Translations under genes and position numbers: made by a program
The notes under the pieces: generated by a model
Seen by the model: the letters and a program-made list of their open reading frames with translations, nothing else
What the model was told of the DNA's origin: nothing
Databases searched by the model: none
DNA from: Gossypium raimondii
Lineage: Eukaryota; Streptophyta; Magnoliopsida; Malvales; Malvaceae
DNA length: 64,000 bases
NCBI RefSeq assembly: GCF_025698545.1
Contig: NC_068569.1
Span: forward strand, 16,740,001 to 16,804,000
Reading direction: 5' to 3'
Shown here: piece by piece, positions 1 through 13,062 of the stretch
How positions within the stretch are numbered: position 1 is the first letter of the stretch
Layout: every line of letters starts with the position of its first letter

Positions 1-307
1 ACGTTAAAATTTTTCAATGAAACTTTAAAACCACCTTAATGAAATTTCGTAAACATTTATAAAAATATTTACGGCTCGGTTTATAGAAACAAGGTCTCGA
101 TACCTCACTTTCTAAAACCACTTGACCTAGGGTCTTACCACTCGAACCTAATAAATCATTATAAAACACAAATTACGAATTCAAAAACCTTTTTAAAACC
201 ATATTTGACTCGTAGATATTAAATAATAATATTTACAAACTTACTAGCCGGATTTGGTGGCCTCGAAACCACTATTTCCGACACCATCGAAAAATCGAGC
301 TGTTACA
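1..307 (-). mobile_element. LTR fragment, gypsy-like, cut by the window edge
   Basis: On the minus strand the segment starts at 307 with TGTAACAGCTCGATTTTTCG, followed by a GTGGTTTCGAGGCCACC-type motif. That start is typical of long LTRs that I associate with Ty3/gypsy elements of cotton and relatives. No coding sequence is visible, and the element runs off the left edge, so its size and its other LTR are unknown. The family assignment rests on motif memory. Confidence 0.4.
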
Positions 308-433
308 AAATATCTTTATTATATTTTCATATTAACTCTGTAAATAATTTTGTTTTCTATTTACAGACTGAATTTACAAAAATGAGGTTTTAAAATCGTA
401 TTTACTGACACCACTGGAATTCGAGTCGTTACA
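308..433 (-). mobile_element. Second, short LTR-like start abutting the first
   Basis: Reading on the minus strand from 433, the sequence starts TGTAACGACTCGAATTCCAG and contains GTGGTGTCAG. This parallels the LTR start at 307 but has clearly diverged. It is only 126 bases long before the next TGTAACA start, so it is probably a truncated relative or a product of nested insertion. Confidence 0.3.
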
Positions 434-539
434 TGAGATCATTACAATAGGAGCTCAAAACATCTCGTGCCTAAATGTAGAAAATTCAGGAGGAGCACAC
501 AATCCATCTTCAGTATGCTAGCTAGAGAGGATGTTGACG

Positions 540-2340
540 CTTATGTTGTATAAAAATTTTGCTTGGATTTGAAATCTATATTTTGTAAAGGCAAGTGAAA
601 AAACACATCAGTTCACTAAAAGTTTAGTCTTACTGTTCAATGTCATGTTCAGGACAGTAAAGCAGAAACGAAAAAAGCTGAGAAAGTAAAGAGAGATTTG
701 CACACAACCATTTATTAACGCAATTTGGAAACAATCTTACTCTGTGGAGACTCACTTAGTGAATAACTTTATTCCAAAATTGATCCAACCACCTATTGGC
801 TAAATTAAAGTCCAATTTACCCTTAAACAAAAAAGTAATTGTAACCCTATTACCCTAATAACTAGTCGCAATTTATTATAATTCTACTTACCTAAAATCT
901 CACATACACATGTTCAATCCTTCACAAAGAATACCTATTAAACAAGAGCAAAAATACAAGGGAAAATATTAAAAAATAATCAAACAATTTAGCACAAGAG
1001 TATCTTAAATAAGTGCATCTTTTATGCGTATTAGCTGCCTATTTATAGGTTTAATATGGTAGCTTCTTCGATCATCATAGTCCAATATAAACTTGTATTC
1101 TTCAATAAAATAATCAAGATAAATAACCTCCAATATTATCTCAAGATAAAGTAGAATTAATCTTATAAAAGTCAACCATGATATACACCTTTGAGATTGA
1201 GAAAATTTCTCACCAAAAACCCAAGTAAAAAACAACTTCTTTTAACACACTCAAACTGTTCAAAATAAATACTACTTCATACTAGCTTTAAGGAAAGAGT
1301 GAAGAACGTCCAAGAAGCTAATTTGCTTATTAAAACATCCGATAAAGCCCAAGTAAAAAATGCCAACATATAAATATGTCCAAGTTATCTCATATCTCGA
1401 CTGATCAAGTCTATGATCAGGTCATTGAACAAATATTGCTAGACAAGCTTGGCTCTAACAATCGCCTTAGCTTTTTGACCAAACATAAGAAAATGGTTTC
1501 ACTTTTACTCCCCTTATCAACATGCCATCATCATACATGAGATGCCAAAGATAAGCTCACATGAAAGATGTTTTAATGCATCATCGTTATTTTGCTCACA
1601 TAAGCCAAAATTGCAACAAATAACCATCAAGCCATCATCAAGGACAAACCATGAGCAAATCACAAAAGTATATCAACAGGAACGTCTAGATAGACCAACA
1701 ACATAGCAGCACATGAAACCAATCAGCTCACCCTCACACCAGCAACTATTCTCCCCCGTTAACCATGCCAAGATCTTCAATGTAGCAACAATAAGACAAA
1801 ATCATTATCTCAAAATCCCCCTAACATTAGCAAACCATACTTCTCCCCCCTTTTTGTCAAAAAGCTTATAACAACTCGCCCTACCATGATGTTCTCTCTA
1901 TATTGCAAATAAGCTCACCCAACCAAGCAAGAGTATCAAGCCATTCTTCAAAAAAAGATATGGCACCAAGGTAGAGAAAAAAAACATAACAACCAACCGC
2001 AAGCATAAACCAATCAAGCTCCCCAAAAAAGAACCAATAGCAACAGTAAAAAATCACCAACAAAAATCAGCAACAGCAAGTACACCATCAATTTATCTCC
2101 CATGTTCTGTTTTGTTGTGTTCCAGTCTTTGTTCGAACAAGAGTTTGAACAAACATATATGTTTCATCAGCATAAACATCAAACTCGTATTCTTGTGAAA
2201 CAAAAGCAACCACTCAGTCAAAACATCTTAAATGCATAAACCAAAATCAGAATAAACATAATCTAAACCATACCAAAATCAGCAAACTTACTCTATGCTC
2301 CCCTTGTTTGTTTGTCTCAAGTTTATTCAAGGAGATGGGG
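540..2340 (-). mobile_element. Degenerate SIRE/Maximus-type Ty1/copia 3' end
   Basis: On the minus strand the stretch at about 1,850-1,860 reads as a purine tract (AAAAAGGGGGGAGAAG), typical of the 3' internal region of SIRE/Maximus copia elements. A second purine run lies near 1,515. Further on there is an LTR-like stretch with a TATA motif (CCTATAAATAGGC near 1,045). No intact gag or pol frame remains. The boundaries are approximate, and the family is inferred from the purine tracts and the general look of the LTR. Confidence 0.4.
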
Positions 2341-3772
2341 TGCAACCTTTTCAACAACAAGGATTAAAGCTCGTGCAATTCAAAAAGCCAGAAGTTTGGA
2401 AAGACAAACATGATTTACTTTATTTTCAAACATTTGTTCTAAAAGCTAAAATGAATATTTGAAGAATTTAAGGGACTAAACATAATTTAACCAATTTTTA
2501 AAATTTTATTCTAAGGGTTAAAAGTAAACTTCTGTAAAATATTTTAGGGACCCCCCTGCGTGGTCCTCTCTCCTAAGTGCCTTGCTGGTTCTTCCAGGTG
2601 CTCACCTGATGTTGCTATTGTTAAATATAGTTTACATAGATGCTTCGGTATTGTCAAGGTTCTTTTATGGGATTTTAACGATGAAAAACTGTATTATTCC
2701 GGAATTAACGTCATATCAACACTTTTTCTTGCTTTCTTGCTTTCTTGCTAGGTTGGGGTTTGGGTCAGTGGCACGCCCGGTGCTCTTGAATGCGCATTTT
2801 AAAATCTATGGCCTTGGGGGAGGGGGGGGGGGCGTTAGGTAGCTTCCACCTGGCTGGAGGTAGCTATTTCCTCATACTGAATGCGACATATATTATAGTT
2901 TTTCCTCGTCCAAAACACTTATCTGCAACAAAGCCGGAAAAAAAGCCACTACTTTTCTTTTATTTTTCCACAGGCTTTTTTTTGAATGGTATTCAGTGAT
3001 TCATTCCCGGTTATCGAGAGTGAACCCTCCATTTCCATTTGAAATACATTCTTTGGGATACTTATGCCATAAATTTCCTTCCCTTACCTTATGATCAATA
3101 TGTGGCCCACGGGCACACTATAACTTTTGCTTTTAAATGCATATATAAATAGTTGATAACACTTCAATTAACTGACCAGTGGTGAAGTAAATAGATATAG
3201 ATATATAGTAGCAAACTTTATAGATGCCTTCCCAGCAATGGAATCATAAAGAAGATAGATCATGCAGTTTAATTTATTATTTAAAGGCACCCACCATCGA
3301 CCTTCTTTTGTTTTCAATTTTGAAAAAAATAATAATAACACCCAAGAGTAAGCATGAGGGTATAGGCTTAGCTTAAGGGGAGTATATAGTAGTAGGTACG
3401 TGGACTTCAGTGTCCATGGATGACTGCTTTTAACCTAAAAGCTTCATTTCAATCAGTTTCTTCCCCTTTAGTCAAAGGGATCACACACCCAAAAGAAATT
3501 CACCAGATGAGAGAAAGATCGAATAAAGAGTGACATAAATCCGCTTTGGTTTCAAGTCAGGAATAAATAAGCAGTAGAGTTAAGGAGAGACAACTTTGTC
3601 TTTCTTCTTTCCCGAAACAAAAGAAGAAAAAAAGGAAAGAAAAAAGCTAGCACATATCATCATCATCATCTACTTCAAAGCAGATCATAATGGGAACAGA
3701 GTTTTGGTTTTCTAACAGCTTTCTTTTTTTCTTCTTTTTGGTTTGGGTCTATTTGTTTTATTTTCAAACCCT
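2341..3772. other. Intergenic and WOX4 downstream region
   Basis: Only short unrelated ORFs are present. A G-rich homopolymer run lies near 2,816-2,832. The last few hundred bases probably include the 3'UTR of the minus-strand WOX4 gene. I see no recognisable gene. Confidence 0.5.
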
Positions 3773-3971
3773 TCATCTGCCTTCCGGGTGCAATGGGAAT
3801 AGCTCCAGAGTTCTGTTTTCCTGCTCTTTACATGGGGATATGCTTTGTTCATCCAAGTACTCAAATGACCAGCTCTTGCACTTCCTCTTATATGGACTAT
3901 CCTCATCTGATCTTTCCATTATTTCCATCTATAAGAAAAATTAATGAATGATAATTTGGTAAGCTTTATGT

Positions 3972-4009
<38 letters not shown>

Positions 4010-4853
4010 GGAATATGATTAATAAACCAGGGGACGTTGATGTACCCTAGTATCCAAAGTTATGGTAGTAATGGGAGGTGAGTTTCTGGGACAATTGGTA
4101 AGGCCAAGGCTGTTGCGCTTCATCTTCTGTCTCTCGCGTGCTTTGTGGTTTTGGAACCAGTAGAAAACGTTTTTGCCTTCGATCTTGCCGTATTTCCCTA
4201 GCTGCGCAGTGATTTTTTCTATTTGCTGTGCATTTGGAGTTCGCATCCCACCTCTATACAGCATCTCTAAAATCCCTATCTGTTCTTGCGTAGGATTCCA
4301 TCGCGTACCACCAGGGTGCGTTTCCACCTACATGATAAAAGTTTCTCATAAATTACGTTACATCTTAAAAGATTAGGAGATGTCAATTAATTAAGTTCGA
4401 AAATTCTCCTGTCATCCTTCTCCTCCAATTACCGATAAAAAATTGGGTTTCATTTCATCGTACCATTTCCATAATTGTACATGTATATATATATATATAT
4501 ATATTGCATACTCAGAGGCAGGTCACTGACAGGTTGGTTTATTTATCAATTAGTTTCGGAATAATGTAAAAAAAAAAGAAGTGAAGAGAACATAGGATAT
4601 ATAAGAGTGAAGGTACAAGGAATTAAGTAAGGAAATCGGGTACCTGAGGAGAATCTCGCTTCTGGTCAGAGGGGCCAAGCTTTCTAGGGCCACTTTCGGG
4701 TCGAATGAAGCTCTTAAGATCGAAAGAGGAGACGGTATCAGTGGAGGAGGTGTGCTGCTGTAACTTGGGAGCGAGAGGGCGTAAGCGCTTACAGCCAAGG
4801 GAGAGAGATGGTTCGTGCTCCCAGAATCCACGTGCCAACTGATGTACCTTCAT
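3773..4853 (-). CDS. WOX4: WUSCHEL-related homeobox protein WOX4
   Basis: This is a nuclear homeodomain transcription factor. In Arabidopsis WOX4 maintains the vascular cambium downstream of TDIF/PXY signalling. Three exons, 4853-4644, 4327-4046 and 3928-3773, join in phase 0 with GT/AG borders and give 215 residues, close to the family length. Exon 1 starts [10 protein letters not shown] and carries the WOX4-type [11 protein letters not shown] segment. The WUS-type homeodomain spans about residues 77-141, with the RWNPTQEQI start and the recognition helix [16 protein letters not shown]. The C-terminus carries the WUS box TLELFPLH (204-211) and ends in HPEGR, as in Arabidopsis WOX4. Intron 1 (4328-4643) contains a TA repeat and the 117-base intron 2 (3929-4045) contains a GA/CT repeat. 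All domains are intact and I see no damage. The assignment to WOX4 rather than another WOX rests on both termini and is strong. Confidence 0.96.
3973..4007. repeat. GA/CT microsatellite in WOX4 intron 2
   Basis: An uninterrupted AG repeat of about 17 units fills roughly a third of the 117-base second intron of WOX4. It reads as CT on the sense strand of the gene. Confidence 0.95.
4484..4505. repeat. TA microsatellite in WOX4 intron 1
   Basis: About 11 TA units lie in intron 1 of WOX4. The tract is probably length-polymorphic and could serve as a marker. Confidence 0.9.
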
Positions 4854-4893
4854 GTTTCCCACGGTGAAGGAGTGAATGATGAAGTGTGGTGAA

Positions 4894-4900
4894 TTATATA
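4894..4900 (-). promoter_or_regulatory. Possible TATA box of WOX4
   Basis: TATATAA on the minus strand lies 41 bases upstream of the WOX4 ATG. If used, it would leave a very short leader, so the true core promoter may be further upstream. Confidence 0.3.
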
Positions 4901-7900
4901 GAAGATTGAGATGAATCCCAACTCCCCCCCACTCCCTCCAAAAAAAATAAAAAGACAAGTGGGATATGAGGTGTTGCTTTGAAGAACCAAGACCAAATGA
5001 TGAGGTGAGGTTGACTTATGATTTCCTCTTATTTTAAAAAACCAAAAGAAACAAAGAGAAAAAGAAAAGAAAAGTGTTGGGGGAAAAAAATAAAGGAAAC
5101 AGAAGGCCAAAGAGAGAAAGGTTTTTAGGGAATGAGCCGTGTGGGTGACTGCATGAGGTAGTAAGTAAGTGCGTGTGGGTTGGCCAGTCTAATCCATGGG
5201 TTGGGATTCAAATTTTCTTTCTTGCTTTCATGATAAGGTGTTCTTGCTTTTCGGTGCCCTCTTCCTTTTTGCTTCTCACTCAAACTTTGTTTTTATTTTA
5301 TCTTATTTATAATATTTCTCACCAAAAGATTCCTCCAATCCCAAAACTTGAAAATGGAACTCTTCCTTTACTTTCCAAGATACGGATATGGTGAGCGACA
5401 AAGGGATATCATATAGTGAAGGCCGTCGCCTATATATCACAGGGTATAGACTATAGAGCAGAGAATGTTGAAATAACCACACCAACCAATTTAATATATA
5501 AATATTTGAGTGCCTTGACAAATACCCCCATGGCTGTTTGGGGTTTCACTTTCATCCCTCTACTTTGGGAACTGTTGCTCCCATTTTCCCATATTCAATA
5601 TTCTAATCTTCAAAAACCAACAAACCCCACTTTTTGTGTGTGTTTTTTTTGGTTAAAATCTCTCGGGTGTGGCACCTACCATGCAACAGATACATTAAAG
5701 CAAAGTAAATGCATGTATAATAAATACGTATAAAATCAAAGTGTGGTAAATCATAATTGCATGTTCCACTTTGTATGATGAGGTTTGAACAAACAACTGG
5801 ATTTTATGACCACAATCACAAAGAGAAGCAATTGATGGGGTTCAACACGTGTGACCCAAACCACACATGTGCTTCAATCATGCATGCAAACATTTCATTG
5901 TCATAAATATATAAAAATAATAGTAGTAGTAGTGGTTGTTTTAATTGTCTAACTTCATATTAACTACTACCAAAACAATTACAGTATTACTACTTATTTA
6001 AGGTTTTTTTTTCTTTGAAAAGAAAAAGAATACAAAACAATTAAATTAATCCTAAACTTCTGTTACGAATCATCTTGACAAGATTATCTGCGATTGTGTT
6101 TTCTTCTTGGAGAATATGATGAATTTTCCACTGCTTTCATTTGACAAGTGCGAAATTAAAATTTTCAGAAAAACTTTCTTGAACGGCATTCACAACCCAA
6201 GCCCGTAAAAACAAAAAAACAAACAACCAAGTAATAAAAGAAAATCACACAGCGCCATTATTAGTTAATGGTCATTCCCATGTTTTTCACAACAAATTTT
6301 GTTTTTTTATTTCTTGTTTGCTTAACCACATTTTTTATGAAGTCAATAATCATACATAGAACTTCGGACGTCCCCTTCTTTGATTATTATTATTTTTTTC
6401 AAATTTTGGGTTAAATTTCCGATGACCAAAAATGAATATTAGCTTCAAGAAACCATGACTAAAATGCATGTATTTGCAAACTTTTGAATTTTCTTTCAAA
6501 TAAAGTTTTATCCTTGCACTGATTTTGGGGCTGATAATATGACAGTTAATACCAATAATGTTATCCCTCTATAAGAATATACATGCATGTTACAATAATT
6601 TTTGTAGAAGTTAGGAAAAAACCAACCAAACATAAACATTTTCTTTTATATATTTATATTAAATATATTAAAGTTAAATAAGGTTTTGGTCAAAATAATA
6701 AATTTACAATATTGAAACTTATGATGTTTTCAGTTCAAATCGTATCAAGTATATTTTCTAAATTTTATATGATTTTAAAACAATAAAATATTCAATACAA
6801 TAATATATGTTTTTCTATAAAAGAAATACTTTTGATAATTACTCAGTTGAGTTTTGATCGATAATCCAACTCAACCGATTATTTCAATATAATATAGGTT
6901 AGAAGATATATAATACATTTCTATGAATATATATTAGATTCATGCATCAAACATAAACATTTTAAAAAATAAAATAAGCAAATTAAGAGAATTCGTAAAT
7001 TTTCATTTTAATCTCTCTAAGTAGTTTTAAATTTTATTTAAATTCTTATGTTTATTATCTAAAAATATGTTATTTTATGTTTGGGCCTCAAAATTTTAAA
7101 GTGACTTTTTTACGGAATTTGTAGATTTTATGATAAATGTAGTAACATATTTAGTTTAATTTGGTAAACTAATAAAGTAGTATCTTAATATTATATTTAT
7201 GAAAAGGAGAGTATTTGATGCATAGGTCTCATACACCATCAATTAATAATAAGATGGCATATTGTCCCTTATGTAAAACAAAATAATATTAAAGGGTTTA
7301 AAAATAAATATAAATAACTTTATTTAAAAAAATAAATATTACTTATAATTGTTAAAGATAAATAAATACAAAAAAATCAAATCCGAAACCCAAAAACCAA
7401 AACTTAAAATCTAAAATTTGGAACTCAAGACCTAAAACCCCAAAAAAAACTTGTTTTTATTTGACACCAATGATGAAGTGTGGTGGTTAAATCCTTGTTT
7501 GCATCCCAAAATCGAAGTATATAGGAAAAAAATGATATTTATTTATTGTTCCTAATTATATTAATTTAAGTAGCCAAGACTAACCCAAAATTGAAAAGGA
7601 AAAACTTGTTCAAAGTATACGAAAAATATGAACCCAACCTACTTTAAACATGTTTATGTACTTTATATAAAAATTTCGCCCCATTATCAACATTTTTGAC
7701 TTCCCCTTCCTTTGAGGAACAGAATAATTGGATTGAAAATGTCGTATATGCTTAAACTAGAAAAGAGCAAAAACTTCGAAATGTGAAATGTATACCAAAA
7801 TTCTAACAAAGAATGCTGTACTGCAATTGCATGTGTCTACTGCGCCCATATAGCTATCCCTTCTTTCTATCATCAAATAAATATATAGGATTCAACATTT

Positions 7901-9544
7901 GAGATTTTGTTGCCGGGTGCAGATCTCATCTTTCTCTTTCGACCCTTGGACTTGGGCATGCACTGCCAAGAGGATCCTGACATTGACAACTTTGCCTGCA
8001 AACTGTTTGTAAAAACATTTCTTTTGCTAAACAGCTCATTCATTTTCATCCCTAGGCTCTTTCAGGGTCCAATGACAAACTTGGACATAAATGTGTACTT
8101 GATTTGATCTCATCACCTGGACTCACTCTACCATCTATTTTTTAATTACTACAACATTTTTCATTGTACCTTAAACCGTCTGTCTTCTGTAAACCAAATT
8201 GCCTTCATCTTTGTACGAAAACAAAATTGAAATTTGAGGCAAAAAGATTGAATTAATTATTTGTAAGTAGCATGTTTAGTAAATTATATTTAATTAATTA
8301 AGGTAATTTAAACACTTCCAATTCTTATAAAGGGTTGTGAATTGAGAAATTAGATGATTTAGAATTTTTTATTAAAATATGAAATTAAATTAAATTAAGA
8401 TATCCCTACCTCCAATCAACCATATATTATATGAAAGTATTTTAATAATTAACAAATAACCATCTAATAATTTATTATTTATTATTTACAATGAGTCTGT
8501 AAAGTCCAAATACAATGATAAATAACAGCTTCTTCAAGGAATTTACTAGATAACGGTTTAGCTGTCAAATGAAAAGATGCTTGGTAAATATATATATAAC
8601 TGCCAGTTAATTCCTTGAAAAGAGAAAGATTACTTGGAAAAGGTGATGGATTTCGAGGTTAACTACGATTGGCCAAGTGGTCATTCCAGCTTGACGACAA
8701 TGGGTGGGATAATCATATCAGTGTTGACATCTAAGATTATGAGTTGAGCTCCCTATTTCATTTTTTCTTTTGGCCTCACGTAACCTTCATCCCCACAATT
8801 GATCACACCGTTTCCTTCAATCACGACAAATCTTTTTATATATATTTTTCCCACACTAATGTTAATTTCTCTCCCCTACTTGGATAGGCAGCCATAATTC
8901 TGTACCTAATCTTATTTTATTTTGCAATTATATATCACATGCATGTCAAGCTAGTTACCTTACTTTTTCCTTGTTTGTTTGCCGTCTACAGCTTCTTTAT
9001 GCTACATTAATCAAGCTTTTCATAATAACTTGTCAATTTTGTTTTTGATGTCTACTATATTAATTTTTATCATACATGTTCATGTCCGGCAGCTGTAAAC
9101 ACATTCGTATTTAAAAACGATAAGTGAAAATGTTGTAATATCTAGTTATATAATTGAGATGAACACATATATTAATTCCATTAGGATACCTTCATCACTT
9201 CACTCTATTAAACATATCTTATTACGATTACGTTTTTCATTGATTTCTTTTGTCACAAAAGTTATTTCATTAGGGGTCATGTAAGTCAATTATTTTTTGT
9301 CACTTAACCACTCTGACAAGACATTTATCACTTGTCACTCACATATTCTATAATCTAGTCACCACATGCCACATTATCAACCTAACAAAGAATTAACAAA
9401 TGACAGGTTGGCTTATCATGAAGCAACCCTTATATATATATATATTGTTGACACATTTGAAGGCAAGGCTCATTGTGTGTTGTTTTTGTGGCTAAAACTT
9501 TCAAACATTATTTCATTGTCATACTTACCATTTTGAATAGTTGG
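4901..9544. other. Gene-poor AT-rich region upstream of WOX4
   Basis: The first 1-2 kb is probably WOX4 promoter. The rest is AT-rich with scattered simple repeats, such as TAG units near 5,920-5,935. Short ORFs, including one at 7,907-8,107, match no family I recognise and have no supporting context. I see no gene. Confidence 0.5.
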
Positions 9545-10210
9545 CAGGTCTTAAAGCAAAAGCATTGAGCTATTTATTTTTTATGATTTTGGATGATTAA
9601 AACCCAACACATGAAGACCAGTTGAGTTGAAATTGAAGACTTAAAGATAGATTTCTTGCAAGTTAAATCAGGTTACTTGCAGAACAAGTAAAATCACTTT
9701 CTATAGTTGAAGACTTTGGATTACATAAAGATTCTTATGGAAGTTTTATCTTATGCTGGTTTTAGTCTATATAGAAATTGATTAGATTATAACTCTTATG
9801 TAAACAAAACTTAAGTTTTGCCTATATTAAGTGAGTAACCGAGAGATTGAGAGTTTGATAGAGTATAAATTTGTTCAAGTTAGGAATGCGTATGTGTGCA
9901 TTATTTCTATAAGCAATCAATAAAGTTTCTTGAATTGCAAAGCTAAGCTTTCGAGGGGAAAGCTTAGTGGGAGAGTGATCTAGTCTTTTACAACAGTGAG
10001 GTCGCTAAATTAGTGAGAGTTAGGCTAGTGTTAAGACTTAAATCATTGGTTGTATTGTGAGAAAGATAATGGATCATTGCTCTAGAAAATGCCTCACAGA
10101 CATAGATTGAGATCGAACTGTGTAAACAATCTCGGTGTTCATCTTTACTTTTTTTGCACTTTTGATTTCATGGTTGAAACCATGGCTATAGTTCCAATCA
10201 CCATTTTAGC
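9545..10210 (+). mobile_element. Probable solo LTR, Ty1/copia SIRE-like
   Basis: The segment is organised like a plant copia LTR: a TATA-like GAGTATAAATTTG near 9,860, then a polyadenylation-like AATAAAG near 9,919, and a closing part ending in an ACTTTTTTTGCACTTTTGAT stretch near 10,147. No internal coding region or PBS follows, so it looks like a solo or truncated LTR. The boundaries are estimates. Confidence 0.35.
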
Positions 10211-10412
10211 CATAGTTTCAATTTACTAAGCAAGTAACCCCCTTGTTTCTACATATACATCTCCTACTCCTAAATAGAGGAGGAATCTCTCTTGGGCTTT
10301 TTCTTTCTTCCTCTAGTGGTCATCTTCTTCTTTTGGCTCGCTGCTTGTCACTACAATACTTCAACCATTCCTCCCTATCTTTACTTTACGGCTCTCTACC
10401 CTTATTGTATTA

Positions 10413-10746
10413 GGTTAAAATATGTCATAAGTCCTTGTGCTTTTAGTAAATTTAGAATTTAGTTACTATATTTTTATTTCTAAGAATTTAGTCCTTTCAC
10501 TCTTTAGATTTCAAAATCCAGGTCCAACTATTAATGTTATTAAGATTATTTGGTTAAATTTAGATTCATTGCAACATTAGTTTTTTAGTTACATTGAGTA
10601 TTTTTTTTATTTCAAAATGTCAAGTCAATAGATTTAACAAAAAAATAAAAAATATCAATAATTAGAACTGAATTTTAAAATCTGATAAGTAGAATGACTA
10701 AATTCCAAATTTGTAAAGAGTCACATACCTATGGCACATTTTAACC
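10413..10746. mobile_element. MITE-like element with terminal inverted repeats
   Basis: The left end GGTTAAAATATGTCATAAGT and the right end, whose reverse complement is GGTTAAAATGTGCCATAGGT, form imperfect terminal inverted repeats around about 330 bases of AT-rich non-coding DNA. This fits a non-autonomous DNA transposon. I could not define a clear target-site duplication. Confidence 0.65.
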
Positions 10747-13062
10747 ATCGTATTAACTATGTTTTCTCTATTGCGGGTCATTTTCCTCCAATCCCCATTT
10801 TTACCTTCCATAAGAATCACAGCGTTTCTTTATCTTGCCCAGTTAAATTAATTAAACATGATCATGTTGAAGAGTGAAACTAAAGATGATTATGGTGAAT
10901 TAGTTCCACCATGGTCATTTAAGCATATGGATGGGGATATTATGCTAAAGTCACGGTTGATAATGGTACTACAAAATAAATAGGTAGTAAATGTGGAAGT
11001 GGGGTCTTCGCAATGATTCAACAAAAGCAGGTGCCACATTCTGGATCACAAATCATCCATCAAACACTTAAGTAAATTCAATTTGCAGGCTCCAAAATCC
11101 AAATGAAGTAAAAATCCCATTGTCATATTCTCGAATAAAATGTTGAGTTGATGAACCAATAATAGCACTGTAAATTCGTATTTTATATAAATTTAACATC
11201 TTAATAATAATTTATAATATATAAAATGATGATGAGATTGCATATATGCAGGTACACTTGTCGGTAAATGAAAGGACAGTCAAAATTGATCATTGGGAAT
11301 GTTTTTAGTCGCAACAAATTTTCCTGCTGTAAGGTTGTGAAAAACGAGTTTGTGTCAGGTTTTCTTTTTTATCTGGGAAATAATAAAGGGTCGGGTCGGG
11401 TCCAAAAAAGGGGATATTTAGCAATGATACATAGGAAATATGAGTGGGATACCACGCAGTGGAAGAAGCGGTGGGAATCCATCATTAGAAAGACTTTACC
11501 ATCATTTGCACGTGTCTATGGACCCGATTCCAAATTCCATCATCATAACAGTTACTATTATCTCACTCAATTACATCAACTCGAACTCGATTTCTTACTT
11601 ACTTGCATCTAATTTAGCAAGTTATGCCTTTCTTTCTTTTTAATTCAAGGTTCCTACACAAAGCTCAAACAACTTATCAATGCCTTTAACTGGACTTTCT
11701 ATTCTGCAATATGTTTCATACAAATCCAAAACTTGACTTTGTAATTCTTCTACTTTCATTCGGTCGGAAATTTTATAAAAAACCTTAATATTTTACATCC
11801 CTTTTAGATTTTGTAGCCCACTGATCTCACGGCCTCTCAGAAGCCCACTCTAAATTAAGCACTATATCTTAATGTTTTCATTTTTTATATTTTTTTGGCA
11901 AACATATCTCAAGGTTTTTAAATACATTCTATTCTTATTTTAAATAATCTGTTGATTGAGTATTGTTGTCAATACAATAAAACATGAGTTCGAATGCGCT
12001 GAAGCACATTATCTTTATATTTATAAGTTGGAGAGGGGCTATAGGTAATTCTAAGCATTATCTTAAAAAGGACAGATATAATCAAAACCTATAATTATAG
12101 TTAATGTTCAATCATTTTAAATATTTTTATTAATTTTCTCAACCAAACCATCTGTGACATTGATTACTTTTAAAGATTGTAGTAATATAGCTGCGATATA
12201 AATGAACCAAAGTAAACCGAAAAATAAATCATAATTGATTCACATGCACGGCATATATATACACTGTTGCTTCATAATATAAAGGGGAGGTGCGGTGGCT
12301 CATAGAATGTTGTCGGTAGGAGTTAAAAAGTCATGACATATGGCATCAGTTGTCATCACCCAGAAAAGAAGAAGATAGAGAGGTGTTCTCCCACTTCTTT
12401 AAAAAATGACTTACATTTTCTATGCTCTTTAGTTTTCGTTTTGTTTGGAAACCTTTTCAGCTTGGAAATTAAAAGAAAAGGGATGGATCCATACTGTTTG
12501 TTTTACGGACCCCAATTCGATGCTACTAAATTAATGCGAAAGTGTGGAACGCATAATCATTGTTTACATTGAAATAGATTCCCAACTTTATGGTTCTACA
12601 GTTTAATTCCCCATCGCTTTTCTTTTTCTTTTTAGTTTTTCTCGAGAAAGGGTAGTGAAAGGAAAAGAGAAAAAGGATTTAGAAACGGAGGAACATGATC
12701 GCGTGGTGAGAAAATTGTCATGTGGTGTAAGGGAAAGTGGGTTCTAAAAGACTAGTAAATGGATGACAGTCCAAACACAATTAATTTGAATTGATGGCAC
12801 TGAAAATATCCCTCTTTCTACATTCCCTTTCTTTCTTCTTTCTTCTTTCTTTTTTTATTTGCTTTGCTTTCGCTTCCTTCTCAATCCCCTTTTTCTTCTC
12901 CTACATTTTTTAACCTATTTCTGGAGTTTAGCACCAACTCGTGAGAGTTAAAATCTTGACCTAGCTAGCTCCCACTCTTTCAACGTCTAAACGTCTCTTT
13001 CCTATACATTTCTCCTATACCTTCTACATATTCTAACCAATGTTTAAGGGCTAGAAATACTT
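10747..13062. other. Intergenic region without recognisable genes
   Basis: Short ORFs at 11,268-11,643 and 12,333-12,572 show no family motifs. A TTTCTTTC-rich stretch lies near 12,820-12,850. Nothing here supports a gene. Confidence 0.5.

Noticed and set aside
4550-5110. Overlapping minus-strand ORFs upstream of and across WOX4 exon 1
   Set aside because: They are other-frame readings or leader sequence. Only the MKVHQ frame splices to the homeodomain.
7900-8110. GCATGCACTGCC resembling miR408, and a 66-residue ORF
   Set aside because: The rest of the microRNA sequence does not match, there is no hairpin arm, and the ORF has no motif.
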